A DNA stretch of 30,700 nt from JBJENW01 sp051880395 (GTDB lineage Bacteria; Bacillota; Clostridia; Lachnospirales; Lachnospiraceae), in NCBI GenBank assembly GCA_051880395.1, contig JBJENW010000002.1, positions 1-30,700 on the forward strand, given 5' to 3'. The notes below the pieces were generated by a model that was given only the letters and a program-made list of their open reading frames with translations, was not told where the DNA came from and searched no databases. The translations under genes were made by a program, and so were the position numbers. Shown in pieces: positions 1 to 8,021 of this stretch (position 1 is its first letter; every line of letters begins with the position of its first letter).

Positions 1-3
1 CCC

Positions 4-51
4 AAAAAGTAGTGGAGTCAGTAACGTAGTGGTTTGCTCGACAAGTCAGAA
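4..51 (-). repeat. 48-bp repeat, left copy (inverted relative to 30571-30618)
   Basis: The reverse complement of this stretch matches 30571-30618 at 43 of 48 positions with no gap, and all five differences are transitions. The right copy sits just downstream of lon and directly before a palindromic-element boundary, so the family may be part of a larger dispersed element. Within this copy GTAGTGG occurs twice, 17 bp apart. No coding potential is evident. What lies to the left is outside the window. Confidence 0.75.
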
Positions 52-64
52 TTTTGCGAAAAGA

Positions 65-120
65 TTTTAAGAAACTCCTAAGAAAGTCTTAAAAAAGGTT
101 TAAGAAAATAGTTGTATAAT
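65..120 (+). promoter_or_regulatory. Four 11-bp-phased direct repeats and -10 box upstream of the BspA-like gene
   Basis: TAAGAAA-type half-sites start at 68, 79, 90 (TAAAAAA) and 101, exactly 11 bp apart, so all lie on one face of the helix. A TATAAT -10 box is at 115-120, and no good -35 exists at the normal spacing. Tandem half-sites with 11-bp phasing replacing a -35 are typical of activators of the OmpR/PhoB response-regulator family. The match to that family is by architecture only; the cognate regulator is not in the window. Confidence 0.6.
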
Positions 121-172
121 CATGGAAAAGAGAAAAGATTAACTGAAAAAAGTGGAAAGTGAGGGAAAATAA

Positions 173-1489
173 ATGAAGAGAAAAGATTTTGAAAAAAGAA
201 TGACAGCATTTTTGCTGGCAGGGGTGTTGGCAATTTCAAATGGAAGTAGTGTGTTTGCGCAGGAGCAGGGACAGGAGCCGGCAATCGTGCAAAATCAGAG
301 CGAAGATCAGCCGCAGGCGGAAAATGAAATTGAACGGATCGAATTAGTGGAGAATGGAATTTCCCAAAATCACTCAACATACAAACAGCTGACATGCGGA
401 TCCCGTATGAAATTTCTTGTAAAGGTTTATCGAAAAGGAGAATCCGAACCTGTGACAGGCGAGGATGGACAGATTAAAGTGGAGTTGCGAAGAAAAGACA
501 AAAAACCGGCGAAAGCAGTGTGCGCCATCAGCAATAACCCGGGAGTGTATATGCCGGATGTTCCGATTTTGAGGGATGATGAAACGCTTCCGGTCGATGA
601 GCATGTGGATTTCGGTATCGAAAAAGGAGAAAAGGGAATTTCCTCCTATGGTCAGATTACGGTTTACGCACCATATGGGTACGAGGAAGATCTGGAGTTG
701 GTGGTAAGTTCTGTAAAGAATGAAACTGTAAAGGCGACGCATTCCTTTTATACCAGAACAGATGCAAGAGACGGCAATTCGATCGCAAGCTATGATCTTG
801 GCACGACGGCGGGAACGGTAAAGGTGAAAAAGGCGAAAATTTCCTGGAATGCGACCTATCAAAAGTATACAGTGAAACTTCCAAAAGTGCAGACAAAGAG
901 TAAAGACGATCAGTTTGTGGGCTGGACAGATGGAAAGACCGATCTGTTATATGGTGCGGGTGCGAAAGCAGAAATTTACGGCACGAAACCACAGACATTT
1001 GAGGCAGTCTGGAAAACAAAAAACGGAACAAAATTTACCGTAAAAGAGAACAAAGAGGAGATCTACAATCTTCATTACAAAGTAACCGGAAAAAATACCG
1101 TTTCTCTATTACAATACGAAGGACTGTGCAAATGTATTCATGGTCTGGAATTGCCGAACACAGTAGAGTTTCATAATAAGAAATACAGAGTCAATTGCAT
1201 CGAAACAAAGACGTTTCAACGGGCAAATTTAAACTCTCTTTTGATCGGAAAATATGTCACTAAAATCGGAAAAGATACCTTTGATCGTGATGGCTGGCTA
1301 AAATCAATTGTCATTAAATCGACGAGCATTAAGTCTGTTGGAAAAAATGCGTTCAAAGGGATTCCGAAAACAGCGGTGATTTCCTGTCCGCAGGAAAAGG
1401 TGAAGACGTATACAAAACTGTTCCGTAAAGCCGGATTAAACAAGAAAGTAAAAATTATCGGATACACACAAGTGAAAGAAAACGAATAA
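173..1489 (+). CDS. Secreted BspA-like leucine-rich-repeat protein
   Basis: A 438-residue exported protein. Residues 1-29 form a signal peptide (basic KRK start, hydrophobic core, VFA before Q30). The middle, about 35-330, has no family I recognise, although FVGWTDGK near 250 followed by FEAVWKTKNG resembles the beta-sandwich repeats found between LRR modules in Gram-positive surface proteins. Residues about 334-438 carry LRR_5/BspA-type repeats (IETKTFQ, VTKIGKDTF, IKSVGKNAF), a fold used for adhesion or host interaction. No LPxTG motif or transmembrane tail is visible, so it is probably secreted or held non-covalently. The start follows a GAGGG ribosome site. It is likely controlled by the phased repeats upstream. 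Ligand unknown. Confidence 0.8.
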   Translation: MKRKDFEKRMTAFLLAGVLAISNGSSVFAQEQGQEPAIVQNQSEDQPQAENEIERIELVENGISQNHSTYKQLTCGSRMKFLVKVYRKGESEPVTGEDGQIKVELRRKDKKPAKAVCAISNNPGVYMPDVPILRDDETLPVDEHVDFGIEKGEKGISSYGQITVYAPYGYEEDLELVVSSVKNETVKATHSFYTRTDARDGNSIASYDLGTTAGTVKVKKAKISWNATYQKYTVKLPKVQTKSKDDQFVGWTDGKTDLLYGAGAKAEIYGTKPQTFEAVWKTKNGTKFTVKENKEEIYNLHYKVTGKNTVSLLQYEGLCKCIHGLELPNTVEFHNKKYRVNCIETKTFQRANLNSLLIGKYVTKIGKDTFDRDGWLKSIVIKSTSIKSVGKNAFKGIPKTAVISCPQEKVKTYTKLFRKAGLNKKVKIIGYTQVKENE

Positions 1490-1514
1490 AGGTATAAACA
1501 AACATTTCTTCATC

Positions 1515-1523
1515 TGTTATAAT
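1515..1523 (+). promoter_or_regulatory. Extended -10 promoter for the AAA+ ATPase gene
   Basis: TGTTATAAT matches the extended -10 consensus (TGnTATAAT). The hexamer 17 bp upstream is poor, which is usual for extended -10 promoters. It lies about 30 bp before the start codon, so the ATPase gene can be transcribed separately from the upstream gene. Confidence 0.5.
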
Positions 1524-1551
1524 AGAGGCAGGAAAAACGATGGAGGAATGG

Positions 1552-3573
1552 ATGATGAAAATACCAAGCATTTTAAAACCGGATCTTCATGTGAGGTATC
1601 TGGAAAATAAACTGGCAGAAAAAGTGACTTATTTAAAGATACCGATGCAGATACAAAAAGAAAATTTGATTGAGGATGTGAAAAACGGCGCTGTGCAGTT
1701 TCAGGAGCTTGTTCCATTTCTGGAAAAAGAACAGACGTCAAATTATGTTGTGATCAGCACAGAAAATGAAGAACTGGGCTATATGGCTGTTACATATTTA
1801 GAGGCGTGCCGAAAAAATATTCCTGCCATCCGAAGCGGGGAGGAAATCGTGTTGGATCTCAATGAGGAAGACACTGAGGTGTTGGGAGAGGAGCAAGAGA
1901 AGGGTCCGGATTTTGAGGAATTTCAAAAAGTAGAGGAGGATGTTTGTAATGAGAATGAGCGTTCCTCCTGCTATGAGGAGAATAAAAGAAGAGTGCCGAT
2001 CATTGGGCTGCGTGAGGTGCAGCATAGTCTGAGAAAAGACAGCCAGGAGGAGTTTTTCCTAAACGATCTGTCGATGCAAGGGGAACGAAACGAGATGGAC
2101 CAGCAGCCGTTTTGGATGTCCTGTCGCAAAGAGTCGGTTTGTATTCTGAATTATCAGACAAATTATTTTGGATTTGGAAGGGAAAATGATGAGGAGCAGG
2201 TGGAGGCACTCTCGTTTTTTGAACAAAATGATCGGGTGTATATTTTAAATATAGATGACGGAGATGAGGATGATTTCCCATTTTATGGAATGGGTGGCGG
2301 GGAGACGATCGGCGAGGAATGGGATACGGATGAACTTTCACCGGACGAGATTTTGAAAAATGAGATCTTACTTCGATATATTGCAGATGAATTAGTGGTC
2401 AGTCTGCCAAAAGAGAAGAAAAAAGTGTATTACAAACAGATTTTACAAGGATTTTTCCGGAAAAACCAAGTAACTGTTTCCAAAGGATTTTCGTATGATC
2501 AGGTTTTGAATTTGATTTTTTCCATGCAAAACCCGAAAATCTGTCAGCAGATCGAGCGTGTTGTGCGTTATGCGATCAAAGATAAAGGCAGCGAAAGACC
2601 CTTGGAACTGTCGAAAGACGATTTTCAATTTATTGACCGTTTTCGAAAAAGCGGGAGATCAAAAAAGAAAAAAGGTGAGGCAAAGAAGCGTCTGATGGAA
2701 GAACTTGTCGGCATGGATAAAGTGAAAGAGCAGGTACTCGATGTCGTCAATGTTATGAAATTTAATAAAATGCGTGAGCAGATGATGATCTGTGAAAACA
2801 GCAATTATCACAATGTGCATGTCATGCTCGGCGCACCGGGAACAGCGAAAACAACGGTTGCCGAGCTGATGGGACAGATCATGGTAGAAGAAAAGCTTTT
2901 GCCGAATAATCGCTTTATCAGCATTAATGGGGCAGAACTCAAAGGGATGTATGTAGGGCATTCCGCGCCAAAGACGAAATCTTTGTTTGAACGATATGAT
3001 ATCATTGTGATCGATGAAGCATATTCTCTGGTCGATGACAGCGGAAAGACGGATGAATTCAGCAAAGAGGCCATAGCACAGCTGATCATCGAGCTTGAGG
3101 AGCATGCGACGGATAAGCTTGTTATTTTTGCCGGATACGGCGGAGCGAAAGTGACAGAGAAGAATAATAAGATGCGTGCTTTTATCGAATCAAATCCGGG
3201 AATCAAAAGCCGGATCACATCCACGTTTTATTTTGATTCGTATTCTGCAGATGAGATGGTACAGATTTTTTATCGTATGGCCAAAGTGCAGAAGTACAAA
3301 GTGGATACAAAGGCGAAAAAGATCCTGCGGGAGTATTTTGCCACCCGCGTGGAAGATGAAACATTTGGAAACGGCCGTGAGGCCAGGAGTTTGTTGGAAA
3401 ACAGTGTGATCTTTGCTGCAAAACGTGTGTTTGCCGAAGAAAAAAAGACCATAACGAAAGAAGATATGCAAAGACTCACGGAAGCGGATATCGCTTCTGC
3501 GATCGAGCGGACGAAAAAAGCGAATGATGTGCAGAATGCCAATAACTGTAAAAGGATTGGGTTTGGCATATAA
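1552..3573 (+). CDS. CbbX/SpoVK-type AAA+ ATPase with a large unassigned N-terminal region
   Basis: About 673 residues. The C-terminal third (about 380-660) is a AAA+ module of the CbbX/SpoVK/EccA clade: Walker A GAPGTAKT at 427-434, pore-loop-like GMYVGHS, Walker B IIVIDEAYSL, and NPGIKSRI containing a candidate arginine finger, followed by the lid domain. The Walker A has Ala in place of the usual second Gly before Lys. The N-terminal 370 residues are acidic, without recognisable domain or membrane segment; family members are often about 300 residues, so this is an extended form. ATG codons at 1540, 1552 and 1555 are in frame; GGAGG at 1542-1546 overlaps the first, so 1552 or 1555 is used. 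Members remodel protein complexes; the substrate here is unknown. A terminator follows. Confidence 0.8.
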   Translation: MMKIPSILKPDLHVRYLENKLAEKVTYLKIPMQIQKENLIEDVKNGAVQFQELVPFLEKEQTSNYVVISTENEELGYMAVTYLEACRKNIPAIRSGEEIVLDLNEEDTEVLGEEQEKGPDFEEFQKVEEDVCNENERSSCYEENKRRVPIIGLREVQHSLRKDSQEEFFLNDLSMQGERNEMDQQPFWMSCRKESVCILNYQTNYFGFGRENDEEQVEALSFFEQNDRVYILNIDDGDEDDFPFYGMGGGETIGEEWDTDELSPDEILKNEILLRYIADELVVSLPKEKKKVYYKQILQGFFRKNQVTVSKGFSYDQVLNLIFSMQNPKICQQIERVVRYAIKDKGSERPLELSKDDFQFIDRFRKSGRSKKKKGEAKKRLMEELVGMDKVKEQVLDVVNVMKFNKMREQMMICENSNYHNVHVMLGAPGTAKTTVAELMGQIMVEEKLLPNNRFISINGAELKGMYVGHSAPKTKSLFERYDIIVIDEAYSLVDDSGKTDEFSKEAIAQLIIELEEHATDKLVIFAGYGGAKVTEKNNKMRAFIESNPGIKSRITSTFYFDSYSADEMVQIFYRMAKVQKYKVDTKAKKILREYFATRVEDETFGNGREARSLLENSVIFAAKRVFAEEKKTITKEDMQRLTEADIASAIERTKKANDVQNANNCKRIGFGI

Positions 3574-3597
3574 AAAATAAAATTTTTATAAAACATG

Positions 3598-3637
3598 AAA
3601 AAATCCCAGAAAATAGCTTGCTGTTTCTGGGGTTTTT
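3598..3637 (+). terminator. Rho-independent terminator after the AAA+ ATPase gene
   Basis: The stem pairs CCCAGAAA (3605-3612) with TTTCTGGG (3624-3631), extends through flanking A/T pairs and is followed by TTTTTG. It separates the ATPase gene from the MATE gene. Confidence 0.75.
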
Positions 3638-3654
3638 GTATATAATTATCTCCT

Positions 3655-3683
3655 TTGTAGCTAAAATATTTGTGGAATATATA
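3655..3683 (+). promoter_or_regulatory. Candidate promoter of the MATE exporter gene
   Basis: TTGTAG (3655-3660), 17-bp spacer, TATATA (3678-3683). It is placed between the terminator and the ribosome site. The match is moderate in an AT-rich stretch. Confidence 0.4.
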
Positions 3684-3713
3684 CAGTCAAATAATAGGAA
3701 AAGAGGAAATAAC

Positions 3714-5075
3714 ATGGAGGATGAGAAAGAATTTCTAGGGACAGAGCCGGTGGGAAAACTTCTGGTGAAATTGGCGGTCCCGAACGTGATCGCACAGATG
3801 GTCAATATGCTCTACAACATGATCGATCGAATCTATATCGGACATATCCCGGATGTGGGGAGCAAGGCATTGACAGGTGTAGGCGTTTGTCTGCCGATCA
3901 TCATGATCATTTCGGCATTTGCAGCGCTCATCAGTGCCGGAGGAGCACCGAAAGCATCCATTTATATGGGAAAGGGAGATCAGGAATCTGCAGAGAAGAT
4001 TCTTGGCGGCTGTTTTACGGTTCAAATTCTGATATCAGCGATTTTGACGGTTGTTCTGTTTTTTGGGAACCGGAATCTGCTTTTGACATTTGGAGCGAGT
4101 GAAAATACGATCTCGTATGCAACCGGGTATATGACAATCTATGCGATCGGCACAATCTTTGTGCAGATGACGCTTGGAATGGGGGCATTTATCACGGCAC
4201 AGGGATTTGCAACGATCGGAATGATGACGGTCCTGATCGGAGCTGTCTGCAATATTCTTCTGGATCCGATCTTTATTTTTGGATTCAACATGGGCGTGCG
4301 AGGGGCAGCGTTTGCAACGATCCTGTCTCAGGCAGTCTCTTGTATCTGGGTACTTCATTTCTTGACCGGAAAGAAAACAATATTGAAATTAAAAAGAAAA
4401 AATATGCGCGTGGATTGGAAACTGGTGGTTCCCTGCCTGGCGCTGGGACTTTCGACGTTTATCATGCAGAGCAGTGAGAGCGTGATCTCCGTCTGCTTTA
4501 ATTCTTCTTTATTGAAATACGGCGGGGATATCGCAGTGGGTGCGATGACGATTTTGACCAGTGTTATGCAGTTTGCGATGCTGCCGCTGCAGGGAATCGG
4601 GCAGGGGGCACAGCCCATCTCCAGTTATAATTATGGCGCGAAGAACACAAAGCGTGTGAAACAGACGTTTCGACTTCTCTTGACCGCTAGTCTGGTCTAT
4701 TCCGTCATCCTGTGGCTTTTGATCATGACGTTTCCCAAAAGCTTTGCAGGTCTGTTTACAGCGGATCGCGACATGATCGCGTTTACAGCGAATGTTTTGC
4801 GAATTTATTGTGCAGTTATGTTTTTATTTGGAATTCAGATGTCCTGCCAGATGACATTTGTGTCCATAGGAAATGCCGTATGTTCGATCATTGTGGCAGT
4901 TGTGCGAAAATTTGTTCTTTTACTTCCGTTGATCTATCTGGTTCCATGTTTTGTGGCAGATCAGACCATTGGTGTGTATCTGGCAGAACCGATTGCGGAT
5001 ACAATTGCGGTTACGTTTACGGCAATCTTGTTTACGGTTCAATTTAAAAAAGCGATGAAAAAATTAGAAGAGTAG
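3714..5075 (+). CDS. MATE-family multidrug/sodium efflux protein
   Basis: A 453-residue integral membrane protein of the MATE superfamily, the family that exports drugs or metabolites in exchange for H+ or Na+. Twelve hydrophobic segments in two six-helix halves are evident. Family hallmarks are the N-terminal LGTEPVGKLLVKLAVPN and VNMLYNMIDRIYIGHIP, and in the second half GIGQGAQPISSYNYGAKN. The start at 3714 follows AAAGAGG; an upstream in-frame start would fall inside the terminator and is rejected. Length is normal for the family. It stands alone between a terminator and the scaffold gap. Substrate cannot be told from the sequence. Confidence 0.9.
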   Translation: MEDEKEFLGTEPVGKLLVKLAVPNVIAQMVNMLYNMIDRIYIGHIPDVGSKALTGVGVCLPIIMIISAFAALISAGGAPKASIYMGKGDQESAEKILGGCFTVQILISAILTVVLFFGNRNLLLTFGASENTISYATGYMTIYAIGTIFVQMTLGMGAFITAQGFATIGMMTVLIGAVCNILLDPIFIFGFNMGVRGAAFATILSQAVSCIWVLHFLTGKKTILKLKRKNMRVDWKLVVPCLALGLSTFIMQSSESVISVCFNSSLLKYGGDIAVGAMTILTSVMQFAMLPLQGIGQGAQPISSYNYGAKNTKRVKQTFRLLLTASLVYSVILWLLIMTFPKSFAGLFTADRDMIAFTANVLRIYCAVMFLFGIQMSCQMTFVSIGNAVCSIIVAVVRKFVLLLPLIYLVPCFVADQTIGVYLAEPIADTIAVTFTAILFTVQFKKAMKKLEE

Positions 5076-5158
5076 GAATAAAAATCGTCTTGTAAATGTA
5101 AAAGAAGTTTTTGAGAAGACTTGGAGTGAGATAGAGAAAGGGTTTGCAACCATAAAGG

Positions 5159-5258
5159 NNNNNNNNNNNNNNNNNNNNNNNNNNNNNNNNNNNNNNNNNN
5201 NNNNNNNNNNNNNNNNNNNNNNNNNNNNNNNNNNNNNNNNNNNNNNNNNNNNNNNNNN
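5159..5258. other. Scaffold gap (100 Ns)
   Basis: Exactly 100 unknown bases, the conventional placeholder for a gap of unknown size. The left flank (5076-5158) has no recognisable gene. The right flank enters a cytidylate-kinase-like gene fragment on the - strand. Of the gene-free stretch 5076-5444, only that fragment is identifiable. Confidence 0.98.
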
Positions 5259-5365
5259 TATTTATAATAGTTGTGTCTTTGACGGTCTACACGTTTGATC
5301 AGTTTCGTCGCTTCTTTGTCATTTAACTCGTATGCATCCGCAATATGTTTGGTTCGATAACTCAT
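5259..5365 (-). pseudogene. Fragment of a cytidylate-kinase-like protein running into the gap
   Basis: Read on the - strand, about 35 residues (MSYRTKHIADAYELNDKEAT, then KLIKRVDRQRHNYYK) match the region of cytidylate-kinase-like proteins just after the core: an 'xEAxxLIxxxDxxRxxYY' stretch. The paralogue at 10724-11353 has the equivalent ETAAATITQTDKFRADYYKYY. The N-terminal half with the P-loop is absent: upstream lies the start region of the EamA gene on the other strand. The C-terminus disappears into the gap. It is therefore either a 5'-truncated pseudogene or an artefact of joining contigs at a multicopy gene. Confidence 0.65.
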
Positions 5366-5444
5366 GCGTTTTCCACTCTTGGTAAAATTTTTTGTTTCTG
5401 CAACATCTGCAAAGAGAGAACATTCAAAGAAAAGGGAGGATTTT

Positions 5445-5860
5445 ATGAAAAAGATAGCGCCAATATTTATTTTAACTGCTGGGATTTTGTGGGGGTGTCT
5501 GGGAATATTTGTGCGAAGATTCAATGCGCATGGACTGGTTTCGATGGACATTGTGGGATTGCGTGCGGTGATCACTTGTGTAGGATTGTTTCTGATATTA
5601 TGTTTGTATGATCGAACATTATTTAAAATTCATTGGAAAGATTTGTGGTGTTTTGTTGGGACTGGAATTTGTAGTATGCTTTTTTTAATTTTTGCTATTT
5701 TAAAGCAATTGCAATGACTTCACTTTCTGTAGCCGCAGTGGTTTTATATACTGCACCGGCGATCGTGATGATTTTCTCGTACTTTTTATTTGGGGAAAAG
5801 CTGACAAAAAGGAAACTTTTTTCGGTGGGGCTTACGTTTTTAGGTTGTATACTTGTATAA
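5445..5860 (+). pseudogene. EamA/DMT-family transporter, frameshifted and half length
   Basis: The reading frame from ATG 5445 (after GGGAGGA) encodes the first EamA helices (KKIAPIFILTAGILWGCLGI, then FVRRFNAHGL...GLRAVITC) and stops early at 5715-5717. In the +1 frame the family sequence resumes as CYFKAIAMTSLSVAAVVLYT and APAIVMIFSYFLFGEKLTKR, ending ...GLTFLGCILV at 5858-5860. One extra T in the seven-T run at 5680-5686 would restore MLFFNFCYFKAI, which matches the family. The second EamA repeat (about 150 residues) is missing altogether, so even a repaired frame gives only half a transporter. Probably non-functional; a homopolymer sequencing error could explain the shift but not the truncation. 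Confidence 0.8.
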
Positions 5861-5877
5861 ATAAAGGAATTTTTGTG

Positions 5878-5920
5878 TTGTAAATTTGCTAACTTACGAG
5901 TATACTACTTATGAGTATAC
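5878..5920 (+). promoter_or_regulatory. Promoter with tandem 15-bp repeat before the ATPase/nuclease-like gene
   Basis: TTGTAA (5878-5883), 17-bp spacer, TATACT (5901-5906). A tandem repeat overlaps the -10: ACTTACGAGTATAC at 5892-5905 and ACTTATGAGTATAC at 5907-5920, identical except for one base and 15 bp apart. Each contains the palindrome GTATAC. A protein bound there would cover the -10 and the transcription start, so this is a candidate repressor or self-regulation site. Confidence 0.55.
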
Positions 5921-5951
5921 AAATTTAAACAGAAAATTTGGAGGAACAACT

Positions 5952-7352
5952 ATGATCGGAAGAGAAAAAGAACTGGAGCAGTTGGAAAAACTGAGCGCAC
6001 GTGATCAGTTTGAATTTTTAGTGATGTATGGAAGAAGACGGGTTGGAAAGACGACGATCCTTCAGGAATTTTCGAATCGACATGATGTGATTTTTTATTC
6101 GGCACAGGAAAAAAATGATAGTTTAAATTTGCAGGATTTTTCAAAGATGATTCAACAGCACTTTGATGGACAGATGGTGGCACCGTTTTTGTCATGGGAA
6201 GATGCCTTTTCTTATGTGACCAGAAAAACGGTGGATCGAAAAACGATTCTGATCATTGATGAATTTCCATTTATGGCAGGGCCAAATCCATCGATCAAAA
6301 GTATGCTGCAGCATGAAATCGATCATCACTGGAAGAACCAGAATTTATTTTTGATTTTGTGTGGTTCTAGTGTGAGTTTTATGGTGAATGATATTATGGG
6401 ATATGAAAGTCCGTTGTATGGGCGTACCACAGCCTCTATGGAAGTACAGCCATTTGATTATCTCGACGCAGCAAGATTTTTCCCTGATTATTCCATGGAA
6501 GAGAAGCTGTTGGCATATGGAGTGCTTGGAGGAATTCCGCGGTATTTAAATGCGTTTTCAGATAAACGCTCCATACAGGAAAATATCGAAACAGAGATTC
6601 TCGCAAACGGGGCGTTTTTAAATGATGAACCGATGATGCTTTTACGGATGGAACTTCGCGAACCAAATGTATATAACAGCATTTTAGAAGCAATCGCAAG
6701 AGGATATAATAAGATTTCAGAAATTGCGTACTGTATTCATGAGGATCGGGGGAAATGCAGTAAATATATTACAACACTGCAGACGATAAGGCTAGTAGAA
6801 AAGCGTGTGCCATGCGGGGAACCGGAAACAAGTAAAAAAAGTATTTATGTTTTGACGGATCATTTTTACAGATTCTGGTACCATTATATTTTTTCAAATA
6901 AAAGTTACTATGAACTGTTGGGGGAGTTCGATGCTGCAAAAGAAATCATGGACGATATTTCAGAATTTATGGGTCTTGCATTTGAAGAAATATGTAAACA
7001 GTATTTGGTTCGGCAGGCAAAGCAGAAAAAACTTTCGTTTGTACCGGCGTATATCGGGAAGTGGTGGGGAAATAACCCAGCGATCAAGGCGCAAGATGAT
7101 GTCGATCTGCTCGCACTGAATAAGAAAAAAACAGAAGGCATTTTTTGCGAGTGTAAGTTTACAAACAAGCCGATGCCAATGGAAGAATATGAAGATCTTT
7201 TACTTGCAACAAAAGCTTTTCCGGATGCGATGAAGAAACAGTTATTGTTTATCAGTAAAAGTGGATTTGCAGATTCGGTGAAAAGGCGTGCAAAAGAAGA
7301 AGGTGTGCGGCTTTTGACGATACAGGATTTGTTTGAAACAGAAAAGGAGTAA
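5952..7352 (+). CDS. ATPase_2/DUF234-type ATPase with PD-(D/E)xK-like C-terminus
   Basis: 466 residues. Residues 1-230 are an archaeal-type (ATPase_2, PF01637-like) STAND-related domain: MIGREKELEQLEKL at the start, Walker A GRRRVGKT (27-34), Walker B TILIIDEFPF (98-107), LFLILCGSSVSFM. A winged-helix region follows. The C-terminus is DUF234-like with VDLLAL...GIFCECKF, fitting the D...ExK core of restriction-endonuclease-like folds. The start is fixed by GGAGG at 5940-5944; an upstream in-frame TTG would include the tandem repeats. Such genes are common in multiple copies in gut bacteria; proposed roles (defence, mobile-element association) are unproven. Five bases separate it from the XRE-cupin gene, so they are probably co-transcribed. 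Confidence 0.8.
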   Translation: MIGREKELEQLEKLSARDQFEFLVMYGRRRVGKTTILQEFSNRHDVIFYSAQEKNDSLNLQDFSKMIQQHFDGQMVAPFLSWEDAFSYVTRKTVDRKTILIIDEFPFMAGPNPSIKSMLQHEIDHHWKNQNLFLILCGSSVSFMVNDIMGYESPLYGRTTASMEVQPFDYLDAARFFPDYSMEEKLLAYGVLGGIPRYLNAFSDKRSIQENIETEILANGAFLNDEPMMLLRMELREPNVYNSILEAIARGYNKISEIAYCIHEDRGKCSKYITTLQTIRLVEKRVPCGEPETSKKSIYVLTDHFYRFWYHYIFSNKSYYELLGEFDAAKEIMDDISEFMGLAFEEICKQYLVRQAKQKKLSFVPAYIGKWWGNNPAIKAQDDVDLLALNKKKTEGIFCECKFTNKPMPMEEYEDLLLATKAFPDAMKKQLLFISKSGFADSVKRRAKEEGVRLLTIQDLFETEKE

Positions 7353-7357
7353 AAATC

Positions 7358-7912
7358 ATGGATTATCTAAATCAAAATATTTCAATCAATTTAAAAAAGA
7401 TACGCTTGGCGAGAGGCTATAGTCTGGATCAGGTCGCAGAGCAGACAGGTGTGAGCAAGAGCATGCTCGGTCAGATCGAGCGTGGAACAGCAAATCCGAC
7501 CATTGGGATTTTAGGAAAAATTGTAAGCGGATTGCGGGTAGAATTAAATGATCTGGTGAAGACACCCGGTGAGGGTGTCTTTCCTGTCTGTAAAGAGTGG
7601 CTGCTTCCAACGAAGGAATTGAAAGATGCCTATCGCGTGTATACCTATTTTCCATATGAAAAAGAACGAAACTTTGAGTTATATGTGATAGAAGTGGAAC
7701 CGGGGGCGGTTTATTATAGTGGTGCGCATGGCGAAAATACGAAAGAATATGTCATTGTGGAGACGGGGGAACTGTGGTTAAATGTCGGACGGGAATCGTA
7801 TTGCGTAAAAGCAGGGGATGCCATACGTTTTGATTCCGATAAGGATCACGAATATTTAAACAAAGGAGAGACGGAACTACGTTTGGTTAGCATATTTTCA
7901 TATACTGTCTAA
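7358..7912 (+). CDS. XRE-family regulator with C-terminal cupin sensor domain
   Basis: 184 residues. Residues about 8-62 form a helix-turn-helix of the XRE/HTH_3 type (IRLARGYSLDQVAEQTGVSK, SMLGQIERGTANPTIGILGK). Residues about 105-182 form a cupin_2 barrel (LYVIEVEPGAVYYSGAHGEN, EYVIVETGELWLNVG, YCVKAGDAIRFDSDKDHEYL). This architecture is that of PuuR-like regulators, which sense small metabolites such as polyamines or amino acids. The ribosome site AAGGAG overlaps the stop of the preceding ATPase gene. Its stop is 8 bp before the first of two identical 14-bp repeats, the second of which overlaps the promoter of the transporter-aminotransferase operon, making it the obvious candidate regulator of that operon. 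Confidence 0.88.
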   Translation: MDYLNQNISINLKKIRLARGYSLDQVAEQTGVSKSMLGQIERGTANPTIGILGKIVSGLRVELNDLVKTPGEGVFPVCKEWLLPTKELKDAYRVYTYFPYEKERNFELYVIEVEPGAVYYSGAHGENTKEYVIVETGELWLNVGRESYCVKAGDAIRFDSDKDHEYLNKGETELRLVSIFSYTV

Positions 7913-7919
7913 CAAATGT

Positions 7920-7933
7920 ACAATATAATGCAC
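7920..7933 (+). promoter_or_regulatory. 14-bp repeat (copy 1), candidate XRE-cupin operator
   Basis: ACAATATAATGCAC, identical to 8025-8038 and 105 bp upstream of it. The two copies sit at either end of the intergenic region between the regulator and the operon promoter, a spacing of ten helical turns that could allow looping. The rest of 7913-8021 is AT-rich without other recognisable signals. Confidence 0.5.
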
Positions 7934-8021
7934 AAATGAAATGAAGAAAGCAAAGGACGGTTAATAAAAATAGCGTAAATTCAAGAAAAACAAAAGAAAA
8001 TAATTTTTTTACAAAAATATA

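Noticed and set aside
3618..3713. Upstream start of the MATE protein
   Set aside because: The codon lies inside the terminator hairpin of the preceding gene; 3714 has its own ribosome site.
5076..5158. Open frame reading VKEVFEKTWSEIEKGFATIK into the gap
   Set aside because: No start codon or ribosome site and the stretch is too short to assign; it may be the beginning of a gene lost in the Ns, but this cannot be supported.
5039..5575. A 178-codon frame on the - strand spanning the Ns
   Set aside because: It exists only because the unknown bases contain no stops. Only the piece 5259-5365 resembles a real protein.
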